Positions 6,313-17,729 are shown, numbered from the stretch's first letter. The stretch is 64,000 nt of DNA from CAYQTE01 sp964420285 (GCA_964420285.1 CAYQTE010000009.1:1-64000); one strand, 5' to 3'. Program-made: numbers and translations. Notes: a model not told the origin generated them from the letters alone.

Positions 6313-8693
6313 ACGACCTTCGCCATTTCCGCCCGCTGTTCTACTTCCTGCTGCTGCTGGGAGTCAGCGCCTATTGCTGGGCCGCCGAAATGCCGCTCAC
6401 GTGGATGATCATGGCCGTGGTGATGTTGCTGAATGCGGTTCTGGTGTTCACCGGCCGGTTCATCCCGATGCCGCGGTTTTTCTCGACCGCGATCACGGTC
6501 ATCGCATTCCTGGCGGCGGTCATAATGCTCTTGAGCGAGCGGGCCACCATATTCACCGTGGTAGCCGATTTCCTGATGCTGCTGCTGCTGGTGAAGCTGT
6601 ACGAGCAGCGCGGCGACCGTGACGTGGCGCAGGCGCTGATCCTCAACGTCCTGCTGGTGGTCTCCGGCGCGATCATGACATCCAGCCTCTGGTTCGCGCT
6701 GACGATGGCAAGTTATCTGGTGCTGGCACTTTTCGTAAGTCTGGCCCTCTATCAGAAGACGGAGTTCGAGGCGACAGCGGCGGCGATGGGACGGCCGGTT
6801 GCGACGGCGACCTCGCCACCGCCCACGCCGGCCGACAAACGGCAATTCCGCCGGTCCGTCAACCGGGTGATGGCTTTCCTGATGGTGGTGTCGGCGGTGA
6901 TCGGCGTGGCGGTTTTCATATTCTTCCCCCGCGGCCTGGCGGCGCAAATGCTCGGGTCGCCGCAAGTGGCGCAGGTGGCCGATCCGGTGACCGGCCTGGA
7001 CGACCAGTCACAGGTCGAACAAATGGTCCGCGTGTCGCAGGACACCGAAATCGTGGCCCGCGTGAAAGTGACGCTCAACGACAAACCGGCCAACGGGGAG
7101 CAGGCGCTTTGGCTCCGCGGCAAGACCGTGGACGCCTACGCCGGTAACTCCACCACCCGCCGTCCCTGGACATGGGAGGCGGGTCATGACTCGGCCAGAT
7201 CGGCCACGCACACCGTGACGCTCGGCAGCACGCCAGTGAACGCCTGGTATCGCACCGACAAGCTCAATGCCGACACGTCCACGCTGAACTCCTGCACGGT
7301 GGCGCTGGCGCCGACTGGCACGAACGTCCTTCTCACGCCGGGCCGGCCGCTTGTCTGGACCGCCAGCAGCACCATCAGTCCGATCCCGCGCGTGAGCTTT
7401 TACTCGGTCGATTGGACGGCGCGTTGCAACGTGCCGATCAACTGGCCGCTGACGTACACCGTGACCTTTGATCCGCGCGTCACTTTGACCCTGCCGGAGT
7501 CGGACTCGCCGGAGAATCGCAACGCGGCCACGCAACCGACGTATCACTCGCTGATCGATCCGAAGATCCGCGACCTGGCACACGATCCGACGGTCTGCGG
7601 AGTCGATCACAACGGGGTCAATCTGGCCCAACTGTACGAATCGGGCCAGCCGTCCCTCGATCCGGAAATCGGACCGAATGTCGGGACATACATCGCCCAG
7701 AACTTCCAGAGCTATCTGCACAACAAGAACAACTTTCATTACACGCTGGACATGTCCGACCAGGACAAGATGCTCAAAGGCCGCGATCCGATTGTCGTCT
7801 TCCTGACCGAAACCCGGCGCGGTTATTGCGAATTTTTCGCCTCGGCGATGACGCTGATGTGCCAGAGCGTCGGGTTGCGCGCCCGCATGGTCTTCGGATA
7901 CCGCTGCGATGAATTCAGCCCGGTCGGCGGATATTACGTCGTGCGCGAATCGGATGCCCACGCCTGGACCGAAGTGCTCCTGACCGATGCCCAGGGATCG
8001 CAGGTCTGGACGAGATTCGATGCGACCAGCGGCGACGAAAAAGCCCTGATAAACACATCCCTCTCGGCGCGAATCATGCAGTTCCTGGATCTGCTCAACT
8101 ACCAGTGGGCCACCGCCGTGGTCACCTACGACCAGCCGGCGCGGCACGAATTGGTCTCGGGCATCGTGACCCGGCTGCACGCGGCCGCCGAGGCAATACG
8201 ATCGCTCTTCGATTTCCTGACACGCTCGGAGAATCCCTGGACGTGGCTCATTTCGCCAACGCTGCTGGTCGGCGTGATCCTCACGATGTCGTTGCTGGTC
8301 GTCGTGGCGATCGTCGGGTACATCGTCGAGGCGGTGCGCCTCCGCCGCCGCGCCCGCCGCGTTGGCATTGACGGCCTGGAGCGGTCGGATCAACAGCGTC
8401 TGGTCCGGCAGCTTGCCTTTTACGATCGGATGATCGTCCTGCTGGCGCGCAATGGCATACTCCGCCAGCCGCAGATGACGCCCCTGGAATTCAGCCGCTC
8501 GCTCTGGTTCCTGCCGCCGGGCATCTATCAGGACATTCATCGCCTGACGCTGGTTTATTATCGAATCCGCTACGGCCAGGCGGAGGTTGACGATGCCCGG
8601 CGGCGGCGATTGTCGGCGTCGATCGATCACATCGAGGCGATACTCGACCGGGAGAAATTCAAACGGCCCCTGGGAACGGAAATCACCGCATGA
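6309..8693 (+). CDS. TgpA-like membrane transglutaminase
   Basis: 794 aa. Five to six N-terminal membrane helices (about 10-205, DUF3488-like) precede a periplasmic transglutaminase core. The catalytic triad is visible: Cys in RRGYCEFFASAMT, His in SDAHAWTEV, and Asp in RFDATSG. A further helix near residue 655 and a cytoplasmic tail (DUF4129-like) follow. Length and order match the TgpA family. The ATG overlaps the DUF58 stop and the stop overlaps the CinA start, so all four genes are probably translated together. Acts in the envelope; the substrate is unknown. Confidence 0.92.
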   Translation: MNDLRHFRPLFYFLLLLGVSAYCWAAEMPLTWMIMAVVMLLNAVLVFTGRFIPMPRFFSTAITVIAFLAAVIMLLSERATIFTVVADFLMLLLLVKLYEQRGDRDVAQALILNVLLVVSGAIMTSSLWFALTMASYLVLALFVSLALYQKTEFEATAAAMGRPVATATSPPPTPADKRQFRRSVNRVMAFLMVVSAVIGVAVFIFFPRGLAAQMLGSPQVAQVADPVTGLDDQSQVEQMVRVSQDTEIVARVKVTLNDKPANGEQALWLRGKTVDAYAGNSTTRRPWTWEAGHDSARSATHTVTLGSTPVNAWYRTDKLNADTSTLNSCTVALAPTGTNVLLTPGRPLVWTASSTISPIPRVSFYSVDWTARCNVPINWPLTYTVTFDPRVTLTLPESDSPENRNAATQPTYHSLIDPKIRDLAHDPTVCGVDHNGVNLAQLYESGQPSLDPEIGPNVGTYIAQNFQSYLHNKNNFHYTLDMSDQDKMLKGRDPIVVFLTETRRGYCEFFASAMTLMCQSVGLRARMVFGYRCDEFSPVGGYYVVRESDAHAWTEVLLTDAQGSQVWTRFDATSGDEKALINTSLSARIMQFLDLLNYQWATAVVTYDQPARHELVSGIVTRLHAAAEAIRSLFDFLTRSENPWTWLISPTLLVGVILTMSLLVVVAIVGYIVEAVRLRRRARRVGIDGLERSDQQRLVRQLAFYDRMIVLLARNGILRQPQMTPLEFSRSLWFLPPGIYQDIHRLTLVYYRIRYGQAEVDDARRRRLSASIDHIEAILDREKFKRPLGTEITA

Positions 8694-9964
8694 ACGCCAT
8701 CATCATGTCGATCGGCGACGAGCTGGTGCTGGGGCAGACCGTCGATACCAATTCCGCCTGGATCAGCCGCCGGCTGGCGGGAGTCGGCGCCCGCGTGATT
8801 CAGCACGTGACCGTCGCCGATCAGCTTGATGCGATAACCGCCGCGATCAAGACGGCCGTGCCGCGTTGCGATCTGCTGGTCATCAGCGGCGGCCTTGGCC
8901 CGACGGCCGATGATGTGACCCGACAGGCACTGGCCGCGGCGATGAATGTCGACATGGAATTGAACCCGGGGTGGCTGGCGGCGATGGAGCGTTTTTTTCG
9001 GGATCGCGGCCGGCCTATGCCGGAGAGCAATCGCATCCAGGCCATGATCCCGCGCGGAGCGGAGTGCATCAGCAACACCTGCGGCACGGCGGCGGGCATC
9101 GCGGCGAAACTGGCCCGGGCCGACGGACAGACATGCCAGGTTTATGTGGTGCCCGGCGTGCCCGCGGAAATGAAGGCGATGCTCGATTTGTCGGCCATCC
9201 CGCACATTGCACGGGCGTCGGGCGGTGCCGTTATTCTGTCGCGCATGCTCAACACGTTCGGCGTCGGTGAAAGTCTCATGGGCCAACAACTGGGGCAACT
9301 GATGGACCGATCGCGGAATCCCAGCGTCGGCACCACCGTCTCTAGCGGCCTGGTGAGCGTCCGCATCAATTCCAGCGGGTCATCGACCGAGCACGCCCGG
9401 GCGATGCTTGATGAGACCACGGCGGCCTGCCGGGCTGTCTTGGGCGACATTGTCTTCGGCGAAGACGACGATTCGCTGGCGTCTGCCGTCGGCTCATTGC
9501 TGACGAAGAACCCCGATCATCCCGCGCAAGTCGTCACGGCCGAAAGCTGCACCGGCGGCTTGCTCGCCAAACTTCTGACGGACGTACCCGGCTCAAGCCG
9601 GTATGTGCGCGGCGGGTGGGTCACATACGCCAACGAGGCCAAACGCGACTGGCTCGGCGTGCCGGTCGATCTGATAGAACAATACGGCGCCGTAAGCGAG
9701 CAGGTTGTCGTCGCCATGGCCGATGCCGCCCGGAAAATCGCTGGCGCCGATTACGCCCTGAGCATCAGCGGCATTGCCGGCCCCGATGGCGGCACACCGG
9801 AGAAGCCTGTCGGCACAGTCTGCATTGCATTGGCAAGCCTCGAAGGTTCGCGCGCCAGCACATTCCATTTCCCCGGCAGCCGGGACCAGGTCCGCCTGCG
9901 GTCCGCCCTGACGGCGTTATCGATGCTCCGCTACCAGATCATTGGGCGGGAGATGCCGAAGTGA
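8690..9964 (+). CDS. cinA: CinA-family protein (NMN amidohydrolase fusion)
   Basis: 424 aa, full-length two-domain CinA. The N-terminal MoCF/COG1058 domain (MSIGDELVLGQTVDTNS, then SGGLGPTADDVT) occupies about 1-250. The C-terminal PncC domain (VTAESCTGGLLAK, SGIAGPDGGTPEKPVGTV) occupies about 265-420. PncC removes the amide of nicotinamide mononucleotide in pyridine nucleotide salvage; the N-terminal domain is an ADP-ribose pyrophosphatase in some homologues. The start overlaps the transglutaminase stop by 4 bases. Confidence 0.94.
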   Translation: MNAIIMSIGDELVLGQTVDTNSAWISRRLAGVGARVIQHVTVADQLDAITAAIKTAVPRCDLLVISGGLGPTADDVTRQALAAAMNVDMELNPGWLAAMERFFRDRGRPMPESNRIQAMIPRGAECISNTCGTAAGIAAKLARADGQTCQVYVVPGVPAEMKAMLDLSAIPHIARASGGAVILSRMLNTFGVGESLMGQQLGQLMDRSRNPSVGTTVSSGLVSVRINSSGSSTEHARAMLDETTAACRAVLGDIVFGEDDDSLASAVGSLLTKNPDHPAQVVTAESCTGGLLAKLLTDVPGSSRYVRGGWVTYANEAKRDWLGVPVDLIEQYGAVSEQVVVAMADAARKIAGADYALSISGIAGPDGGTPEKPVGTVCIALASLEGSRASTFHFPGSRDQVRLRSALTALSMLRYQIIGREMPK

Positions 9965-10003
9965 AAGCACATCGAGGCGCGACGGAGATTTCCGGAGTAC
10001 CAA

Positions 10004-10696
10004 ATGCACCTCATGTACGTCGATGAATCGGGCGACAACGGTTATCCATCGCCGGGAACGCCGTTTCCAAATACCGGAGGCCCCACGCCGTACTTTGCGC
10101 GAGCCGGCGTAATCGTCCATTCATGGAAATGGTGCGGCGTGGATCAGAGAATCTGCCAGTTCAAGGAATCTCGGTTTCTGAAATGGGACAGCGAAATCAA
10201 GGCCAACCATATCCGGACTGGAACAGGCGCTTTCACAGGCTGGCCGCCGGCGGATAGAAAACACTTTCTGCTGGATCTGCTGGACACGATCAATCGCGAA
10301 ATGGACGTGTCCATTGTCTGTGTCGTCATCGACAAGACCAAGATCGACACGACGCAGCGACCGCGCTTCACGAGACCCGCCGTTCGATCGCTTGAATTGC
10401 TGCTCGAGCGGTTCAATGACTATCTATTGCATCAAAAGGATCGCACCGGCGCAGTGATCCTCGATAGCGTAGAGGCAAAAGCGGATGATGAACTGCGGTA
10501 TTTTCAGAACTACCTGCGCAATTTTTCGCAATTCCTGGATTCACGTCGGATCATTGAGGGCACGTTCTTCCTGCCCTCGCACACATCAACGCTGCTGCAG
10601 CTTGCTGACGTTTGCACCAATGTCCTCTATCGGAACGTCCCCGAGGAGGTGATCCGCATCGAGTCTCGAATAGTCAGCCGAAAATCATGGCCATAA
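10004..10696 (+). CDS. DUF3800 domain-containing protein
   Basis: 230 aa, cytoplasmic. The N-terminal motif YVDESGDNG is the hallmark of DUF3800, a family with a predicted RNase H-like fold. Further acidic residues sit in VCVVIDKTK (about 106-114), GAVILDSVEAKADDE (about 150-164) and LLQLADVCTN near the end, which would make up the metal site. The role is unproven; homologues occur on mobile elements and near defence genes, but no such neighbours are seen here. The start could also be the ATG three codons downstream. It stands alone, 39 bases after cinA. Confidence 0.88.
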   Translation: MHLMYVDESGDNGYPSPGTPFPNTGGPTPYFARAGVIVHSWKWCGVDQRICQFKESRFLKWDSEIKANHIRTGTGAFTGWPPADRKHFLLDLLDTINREMDVSIVCVVIDKTKIDTTQRPRFTRPAVRSLELLLERFNDYLLHQKDRTGAVILDSVEAKADDELRYFQNYLRNFSQFLDSRRIIEGTFFLPSHTSTLLQLADVCTNVLYRNVPEEVIRIESRIVSRKSWP

Positions 10697-11094
10697 AAAA
10701 ACGGCCAAGGCACGATAAGTGCGCCAGTCCCCGAAGGGGCTGTCTTGGTCGCGCAACCAGTATCGGAAATCGACCGACTGGAGTCAATAGAATATTTCAC
10801 GATTTCGGTCACGAACTCGAGTCGCGATTCCATCTTGGCGGCAATAAACGCGGAGATAGCCCGCCCCCGTTCGTCTGTCACTCTGGCAGATCGCCTATCG
10901 TTGCCGCCGTGATTGGCAGGCATTTGGAGCCCGCCGGAAGGCCGTTCTATGATTCCCCAAATCCACACGATCCATAACTCTATGTCAATTAACCTTTTAT
11001 ACCGCGAACAAATCGTGCGATTCCCCAGCCGCTTCGGCACGGCGGTTGTTAATAGCACGGCCGGAGCCAACGGCTTTGGGCTGCGGGCACGTTT
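10697..11094. other. Intergenic stretch without convincing gene
   Basis: Nearly 400 bases between the DUF3800 gene and a response regulator. It is lower in GC than its surroundings and holds a short hairpin (AGTCCCCGAAGGGGCT, about 10726-10741). A minus-strand open frame crosses it but has no recognisable motif and runs into the antisense of the response regulator. Nothing further is seen. Confidence 0.5.
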
Positions 11095-11514
11095 ATGGTG
11101 TTGACCGAACAAGGACGATTCACGGTGTTGCTGGCCAACGAACTGGAAGGTTGGCATCAGACGGTGCGCGATCTGCTTATGCCGCAGGGCGTGCAGACCG
11201 TATCTGCTCGCAGTGGTCGCGAGGCGCTGGATCTCATCGAATCGTCGCGGGTTCATGTGGCCGTACTCGACGCGCAGATGCCCGTCCTGGGCGGCATGCA
11301 GGTGATTCGGCGCATGCAGCAACTGCCCAGCGCCCCGCCGGCCATTTTGCTAGCGAACCATTTGAGCACTCAGTTGCTTCAGGAAGCGCTGGGCATGCGC
11401 GTGTTCAGCGTTCTGGGCAAGCCGGTTGATTTCAACCAGTTGCTGGACGCCCTGGCTCGGGTGCTGCGTCGCTACCACGAAAACCGCTGGCCCCATCTTC
11501 ACGGCGAAGGATAG
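11095..11514 (+). CDS. Response regulator receiver, degenerate acidic pocket
   Basis: 139 aa single receiver domain with no output domain. The phospho-acceptor Asp is in VAVLDAQMPVLGG (about residue 59) and the conserved Lys in LGKPVD (about 104). The usual Asp-Asp pair after the first strand is replaced by LLANELEGW, so Mg2+ binding, and hence phosphorylation, may be weak or absent. The switch Thr/Ser region reads ILLANH, also unusual. The gene ends 42 bases before groES, so the two may be cotranscribed. Role unknown. Confidence 0.82.
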   Translation: MVLTEQGRFTVLLANELEGWHQTVRDLLMPQGVQTVSARSGREALDLIESSRVHVAVLDAQMPVLGGMQVIRRMQQLPSAPPAILLANHLSTQLLQEALGMRVFSVLGKPVDFNQLLDALARVLRRYHENRWPHLHGEG

Positions 11515-11556
11515 TTTCCGAAACGATCAATTAACCTCATTGTAAGGAGTCAGATC

Positions 11557-11850
11557 ATGGCCAAGTTGCGTCCTCTGGGAGATAAGATTCTCGTCAAGCG
11601 TGTCGAGGCGGAAAGCAAGACCAAGAGCGGGATTGTCCTCCCCGACACCGCCAAGGAAAAGCCCAAGCGAGGGAAAGTCCTCGCCATCGGCGACGGCAAG
11701 CGCCTCGATAACGGCGAACGCGCCAGCTTCAACGTCAAGAAAGGCGACGAGGTCATCTTCGCCAGCTATGCCGGAACCGAAATCAAGGTCGACGGCGAGG
11801 AACTCATGATCATGAGCGAGGACGATGTTCTGGCTGTGGTCGAGAGCTAG
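11557..11850 (+). CDS. groES: Co-chaperonin GroES
   Basis: 97 aa, the usual length. It starts MAKLRPLGDKILVKRVEAE and contains the mobile loop KTKSGIVLPDTA, which binds GroEL. It caps GroEL to enclose folding substrates in the cytoplasm. A ribosome site AAGGAG (11541-11546) precedes the ATG. No CIRCE operator (TTAGCACTC...GAGTGCTAA) is seen upstream, so HrcA control at this locus is not supported. groEL follows after 82 bases. Confidence 0.97.
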   Translation: MAKLRPLGDKILVKRVEAESKTKSGIVLPDTAKEKPKRGKVLAIGDGKRLDNGERASFNVKKGDEVIFASYAGTEIKVDGEELMIMSEDDVLAVVES

Positions 11851-11932
11851 GCCGCGCATCCGGCCCGGCTCGGTGCGAGGCGGATGCCTCGACGGCCCTT
11901 AACCTCACAATCAACAGCAGGAGTAAACGAAC

Positions 11933-13594
<1,662 letters not shown>

Positions 13595-13636
13595 GCGAAA
13601 GAAACCCGCTCGCATTCGCCTGACAATTTCAGATTC

Positions 13637-13671
13637 GAAAAGCCCACGGATTCCTGATCCGTGGGCTTTTT
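13637..13671. terminator. Bidirectional Rho-independent terminator
   Basis: Stem AGCCCACGGAT (13641-13651) pairs with ATCCGTGGGCT (13657-13667) across a 5-base loop, with A-run before and T-run after. It can therefore end both groEL (plus strand) and polA (minus strand), which converge here. Confidence 0.92.
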
Positions 13672-13682
13672 CATTGCGACGC

Positions 13683-16592
13683 CTACTTCACTTCCTGCCA
13701 GTTATGCCCCGACCCCAGCGACACTTTCAGCGGAACCGCCAGCGTCATCGCGCCGGTCATCTCCCTCTGGATGAACTGGCTTTCCGATTCGACGGCATCC
13801 GTCGGCGTTTCAAAAACCAGTTCATCATGCACCTGCACCAGCAGTTTTGAGGGGCGATGCTCGTTCACGATGAGCCGGTGGATATTCACCATCGCCATCT
13901 TGATCAAGTCTGCCGCCGAACCCTGCACCACGCTGTTGATGGCCATGCGCTCGCCCATGCGGCGGATCGAGAGCGTGCCGCTATTCACTTCGGGGATGGG
14001 TCTGCGCCGGCCCATGATCGTCTCCACGAAACCCTGCGTTCTGGCCTGCACGACGCATTGGTCCATGAACTGTTTCACAGCAGGAAACCGCTTGTCGTAG
14101 GCGTCGATCAATGCCTGGGCGGATGCCACGTTCATGCCCTCGATGCGCCGGGCCAACCCCGAGGCCGAGACGCCGTAGATAATGCCGAAGTTGATGATCT
14201 TCGCCTGGGCGCGTTGCGATTTTGACACATCGGCGACGGCCACGCCGAACACCTCGGCGGCGACGGCGGCGTGAATGTCCTGATCGGCCTCGAAGGCGCG
14301 AATCAGCGCCGGCTCACGGCAGAGATGCGCCAGTATGCGCAATTCGATCTGGCTGTAATCGGCCGTCAGCAGCACATTCCGCGACGGATCGCCGGGCACG
14401 AACGCAAGGCGGATTCGCCGGCCCTCGTCCGTGCGGATGGGGATGTTCTGCAGGTTGGGGTCGCTGCAACTGAGCCGGCCGGTGGCGGCGCCGGTCTGAT
14501 TGAAGCTGGCGTGAATCCGCCCGGTGCGCGGGTTTACGAAATCGGTCAGATTATCCAGATAGGTGTTCTTGAGTTTGACCAGACTTCGGTATTCCAACAC
14601 CAGCTTGGGAACGGGATGCTGATCACTCAGCCGATCAAGGACTTCCACGTCCGTACTTTGGCCGGTCTTGGTCGATTTCACGCTCTTGAGTTTCAGCCGG
14701 TTGAACAGCACATCGCCGAGCTGCTTGGGTGAGTCGATATTGAAAACACCGCCGGCGGCTTCGTGGATGCGTATGCGCAGCGCGTCGATGCGCTGCCCAA
14801 GCACCGCGCTCTGCTCCTTGAGGATGGCCGGATCGACGGCGATGCCGTTGGCCTCCATGTCGGCCAGCACATCGACCAGCGGCGTTTCCCACGTATCGTG
14901 CAACTGTCGCAATGGCGGGATCGCATCCAGCCGCGGCGAAAGCAGGTTGGCCAGCCGCCAGCAGACATCGACATCCTCGGCCGCATAGCGGGCCACACTG
15001 GCGACATCGACGCGGTCCATCGAAATCTGGTTCTTTCCCTTGCCGATCAGATCGCTGGTGGGGATTTTGCGGAAATTGAGCAGGTCCAGAGCCAGCCGGT
15101 CGATGCCGAAGGTCATACGGCCGGGCTCAAGGAGAAACGCGGCCACCATCGTGTCCATGACCACGCCGCGCACATTCACGCCGGCCACTCGCATCGACAG
15201 GATGTCGTATTTGATGTTGTGCCCGATTTTGCCGATGCTCGGGTTTTCCAGGATCGGCGACAGCATCGGCAATACCTCGGCCGGGTCGATCACCGCTTGC
15301 CCCTCCGGCCCGCGCACCGGGATGTACCAGCCGGTGTTCTCTTTCCAACTGAAGCTCATGCCGACGAGATTGGATCGCATGGCGCCCAAGGCATCGGTCT
15401 CGGTATCGAACGCGAATCGCGGCTGTTTCGATAGTTCCTCGACGAACGCACGAAGATCCGCCAACGTTTGAACGGCGCGATAGTCGGCTGTTTCGCTGGT
15501 CATTGGCGGCGGGCCAGCAATTGCGCCGTTTGATCCGAACAGGGACGTGTCGATCGCGGGGACCGGTTCGCTCGTCGAGGCTGAATCATCCGCAGCCGGC
15601 GCGATATCGGTGGTTGATGACTCATCCTCCGATGACGCCACTGCCATGCCGGCAAACAGGTTCTCCTCGAAATGGCCAGCCGGCTTCGCCGGTGGGACAA
15701 TTCGACGCGCGGATGGCTTGGACGGTGGTGGAGTCGCCGAGTTGAACCGCGCCAGCAGATGAACGAACCCAAGCGATTGCAACATCGGCGTCAGGGCCGC
15801 GACGTTGGGGCCATCAAACCGGCAGGCCTCCGGATCGAAATCAAACTCGACGTGTTGATCGAGCGTGACCAGCTTGCGCGACGTGGCCAGCAGCTCGCGC
15901 GACTGGACAAAGTTCTCGCGAAGTTTCGGAGTCAATTCGTCAAGATGCTGGTAAATCGCCTCGGCCGACCCGTATTGGGCGATGAGCTTGATGGCGGTTT
16001 TCGGTCCAACGCCGGGAATGCCACGGACGTTGTCGGTCGAGTCGCCGGTCAGGGTCTGGATTTCGATCGCCTGCGCCGGTGCATAGCCCAGTTCGCATTG
16101 CATCGCATCGGCATCGGTGAACTTATCGGCTTGCAGATCGTACATCCGCACGCCCGGCCGGAGCACCTGGCGCAGGTCTTTGTCCTTGGAGACCAGCACG
16201 ACATCGAAATCGCCCATCTCGCTCAGCCGCCGCGCCATCGTCGCCATCAAATCGTCCGCCTCGAATCCCGGCTTGACGTAGAGCTTGACCCCGGCCGTCT
16301 GCACGATTTGCAGGATGCGATCCATCTGCGGATGAAAATCCTCCGGCGGCGATTCCCGGTTGGCCTTGTATTGCGGATCAATAGCCAGCCGAAACACGGC
16401 CGCCTCGCCGGAGTCGATGACCATGGCGAGGTAATCGGGCTTTCGCGTTTCGATGAGGGACATGAGCGCCTGCGTGAAGACGAAGGTGGCCTTGGTGGGT
16501 TCGCCCGATGAGCTTTGCAGATCGCGGAACGGCGCGAAATAGGCCCGGTAGATCTGGTAGTGGCCGTCGATGATGTAGAAGGATTTGGGCAT
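13683..16592 (-). CDS. polA: DNA polymerase I
   Basis: 969 aa. The N-terminal 5'-3' exonuclease (FYIIDGHYQIYRAYF; EADDLMATMA; GDSTDNVRGIPGVGPKTA) covers about 1-300. A Pro/Ser/Ala linker follows. The 3'-5' proofreading domain has FAFDTETDALG, HNIKYDI and YAAEDVDV, so its metal ligands are intact. The polymerase domain has LLTADYSQIELRILAHL (motif A), RAQAKIINFGIIYGVSASG (O helix) and VQVHDELVFE (motif C). The Phe in the O helix is the usual one. The start is placed at MPKSFYIIDG; upstream codons are unrelated. It fills Okazaki gaps and acts in repair. Confidence 0.97.
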   Translation of the reverse strand: MPKSFYIIDGHYQIYRAYFAPFRDLQSSSGEPTKATFVFTQALMSLIETRKPDYLAMVIDSGEAAVFRLAIDPQYKANRESPPEDFHPQMDRILQIVQTAGVKLYVKPGFEADDLMATMARRLSEMGDFDVVLVSKDKDLRQVLRPGVRMYDLQADKFTDADAMQCELGYAPAQAIEIQTLTGDSTDNVRGIPGVGPKTAIKLIAQYGSAEAIYQHLDELTPKLRENFVQSRELLATSRKLVTLDQHVEFDFDPEACRFDGPNVAALTPMLQSLGFVHLLARFNSATPPPSKPSARRIVPPAKPAGHFEENLFAGMAVASSEDESSTTDIAPAADDSASTSEPVPAIDTSLFGSNGAIAGPPPMTSETADYRAVQTLADLRAFVEELSKQPRFAFDTETDALGAMRSNLVGMSFSWKENTGWYIPVRGPEGQAVIDPAEVLPMLSPILENPSIGKIGHNIKYDILSMRVAGVNVRGVVMDTMVAAFLLEPGRMTFGIDRLALDLLNFRKIPTSDLIGKGKNQISMDRVDVASVARYAAEDVDVCWRLANLLSPRLDAIPPLRQLHDTWETPLVDVLADMEANGIAVDPAILKEQSAVLGQRIDALRIRIHEAAGGVFNIDSPKQLGDVLFNRLKLKSVKSTKTGQSTDVEVLDRLSDQHPVPKLVLEYRSLVKLKNTYLDNLTDFVNPRTGRIHASFNQTGAATGRLSCSDPNLQNIPIRTDEGRRIRLAFVPGDPSRNVLLTADYSQIELRILAHLCREPALIRAFEADQDIHAAVAAEVFGVAVADVSKSQRAQAKIINFGIIYGVSASGLARRIEGMNVASAQALIDAYDKRFPAVKQFMDQCVVQARTQGFVETIMGRRRPIPEVNSGTLSIRRMGERMAINSVVQGSAADLIKMAMVNIHRLIVNEHRPSKLLVQVHDELVFETPTDAVESESQFIQREMTGAMTLAVPLKVSLGSGHNWQEVK

Positions 16593-16676
16593 GCGAGATC
16601 GCGGCGCACGGCACGCTGCAGAGATGGTAATGGCTCCAAAGGTCAACCCCAAGCCCCGCGCCCCACCCCGCGTGCG

Positions 16677-17729
16677 TTAATCAAAATCCAGCGCCGCCCG
16701 GAACCCGAAGAGGTTGACCCGACTGCCCAGGCTGCTGTTGTCGCGATTGCCCGACCGGCAGCTCAGTGGATTGCTGACCCACGACCCGCCCCGCAAAACA
16801 CGAGCCGGGCCATTATAATTCAGCAGCGGGATATTGATTCTGGGCGCAGCTTCCGCGCTAGGTCCCTGTGGATCGGTCGCGTCGCCCGGCAGGTATTTGC
16901 CATACCAGTCGGCGCACCATTCGTCCGCGTTGCCGATCATGTCGTAAAGGCCAAAGGCGTTGGGTTTGAACGTGCCCACCGGTGAAGTGAAGACAAAACC
17001 GTCCGTCCAATTGAACGCCACAAAGGGAAATTTCGGGAATTTCTGCTTCAACGTCTGATCCGCGCAATTGGCCCACCCCTTGCCGTCGTCGGGGTTGTCT
17101 CCCCACGGATATGCTGTCTGCGTTCCAGCGCGGCAGGTGTATTCCCATTCAGCCTCGGTCGGCAGGCGGTAATGTTTCCCTTCCTTCTTGCTAATCCAAA
17201 CGCAGAACGCCGTCGCATCGTTCCAACTGACCTCGACGACCGGATGATCGTCGCCCTGGTCGAAGCCCGGCTTGAGCCACGATGCGCCGTCCACCTTGGC
17301 GAAGGTCGCTCCGTTACATACGAGGGCCCAGGCGTCTTTTTGCGCGTCCGTCTTGTACCCGGTATCCTTGACAAATGCCGCGAACTGCCCGCGCGTCACG
17401 TGCGTCGTCCCCATCAGAAAGGCCTTGGTCAGCGTCACCTTGTGCTGGGTTTCATCGTCGTCCCGGCCCGCCTCGCTCGCTGGGCTACCCATGATAAACG
17501 TGCCGGCGGGGATGTAAGCCAGTTTCATCCCAATGGAATTGGTCCAGGTATCGCCCACCTTGCTGGGCGCGGGCTGAGTGGATGCCGGTCCGGTGGCCGC
17601 CGCGCCCTTTGTGTACGCGGCCAGCGCCCCCAGGAGCAGGGCGGCAACGAGAAATTGGGCAGGCCGAAGCGCGACAGCGGGCGCGATCCGCCCGGACGAG
17701 CGATCCGCGGATTTGCGGGCACTGTTCAT
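16677..17729 (-). CDS. Secreted SUMF1/FGE-domain protein
   Basis: 350 aa with a signal peptide or N-terminal anchor (PAQFLVAALLLGALAAY) and an Ala/Thr/Gln/Pro linker. The SUMF1 domain begins SIGMKLAYIPAGTFIMGS and contains YRLPTEAEWEYTCRAG, DMIGNADEWCADWY and RVLRGGSWVSNPLSCRSG. In formylglycine-generating enzymes two cysteines lie five residues apart after the GGS block; here the first (LSC) is present but the second position is not Cys. It may therefore be a non-catalytic or different SUMF1 member. Many planctomycetes have large SUMF1 families. Divergent from nuoG. Confidence 0.9.
   Translation of the reverse strand: MNSARKSADRSSGRIAPAVALRPAQFLVAALLLGALAAYTKGAAATGPASTQPAPSKVGDTWTNSIGMKLAYIPAGTFIMGSPASEAGRDDDETQHKVTLTKAFLMGTTHVTRGQFAAFVKDTGYKTDAQKDAWALVCNGATFAKVDGASWLKPGFDQGDDHPVVEVSWNDATAFCVWISKKEGKHYRLPTEAEWEYTCRAGTQTAYPWGDNPDDGKGWANCADQTLKQKFPKFPFVAFNWTDGFVFTSPVGTFKPNAFGLYDMIGNADEWCADWYGKYLPGDATDPQGPSAEAAPRINIPLLNYNGPARVLRGGSWVSNPLSCRSGNRDNSSLGSRVNLFGFRAALDFD

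Noticed and set aside
7008..8630. 540-codon minus-strand open frame inside the TgpA-like gene
   Set aside because: Arg/His-rich composition without motifs; the plus strand carries an intact transglutaminase triad. High-GC shadow frame.
10627..11322. Minus-strand open frame over the intergenic region and the response regulator
   Set aside because: No recognisable domain, overlaps the receiver gene in antisense, and composition is unlike real genes here. A degraded remnant is possible but cannot be shown.
11515..11556. Possible CIRCE/HrcA operator before groES
   Set aside because: No TTAGCACTC or GAGTGCTAA arms are present here or before the response regulator.
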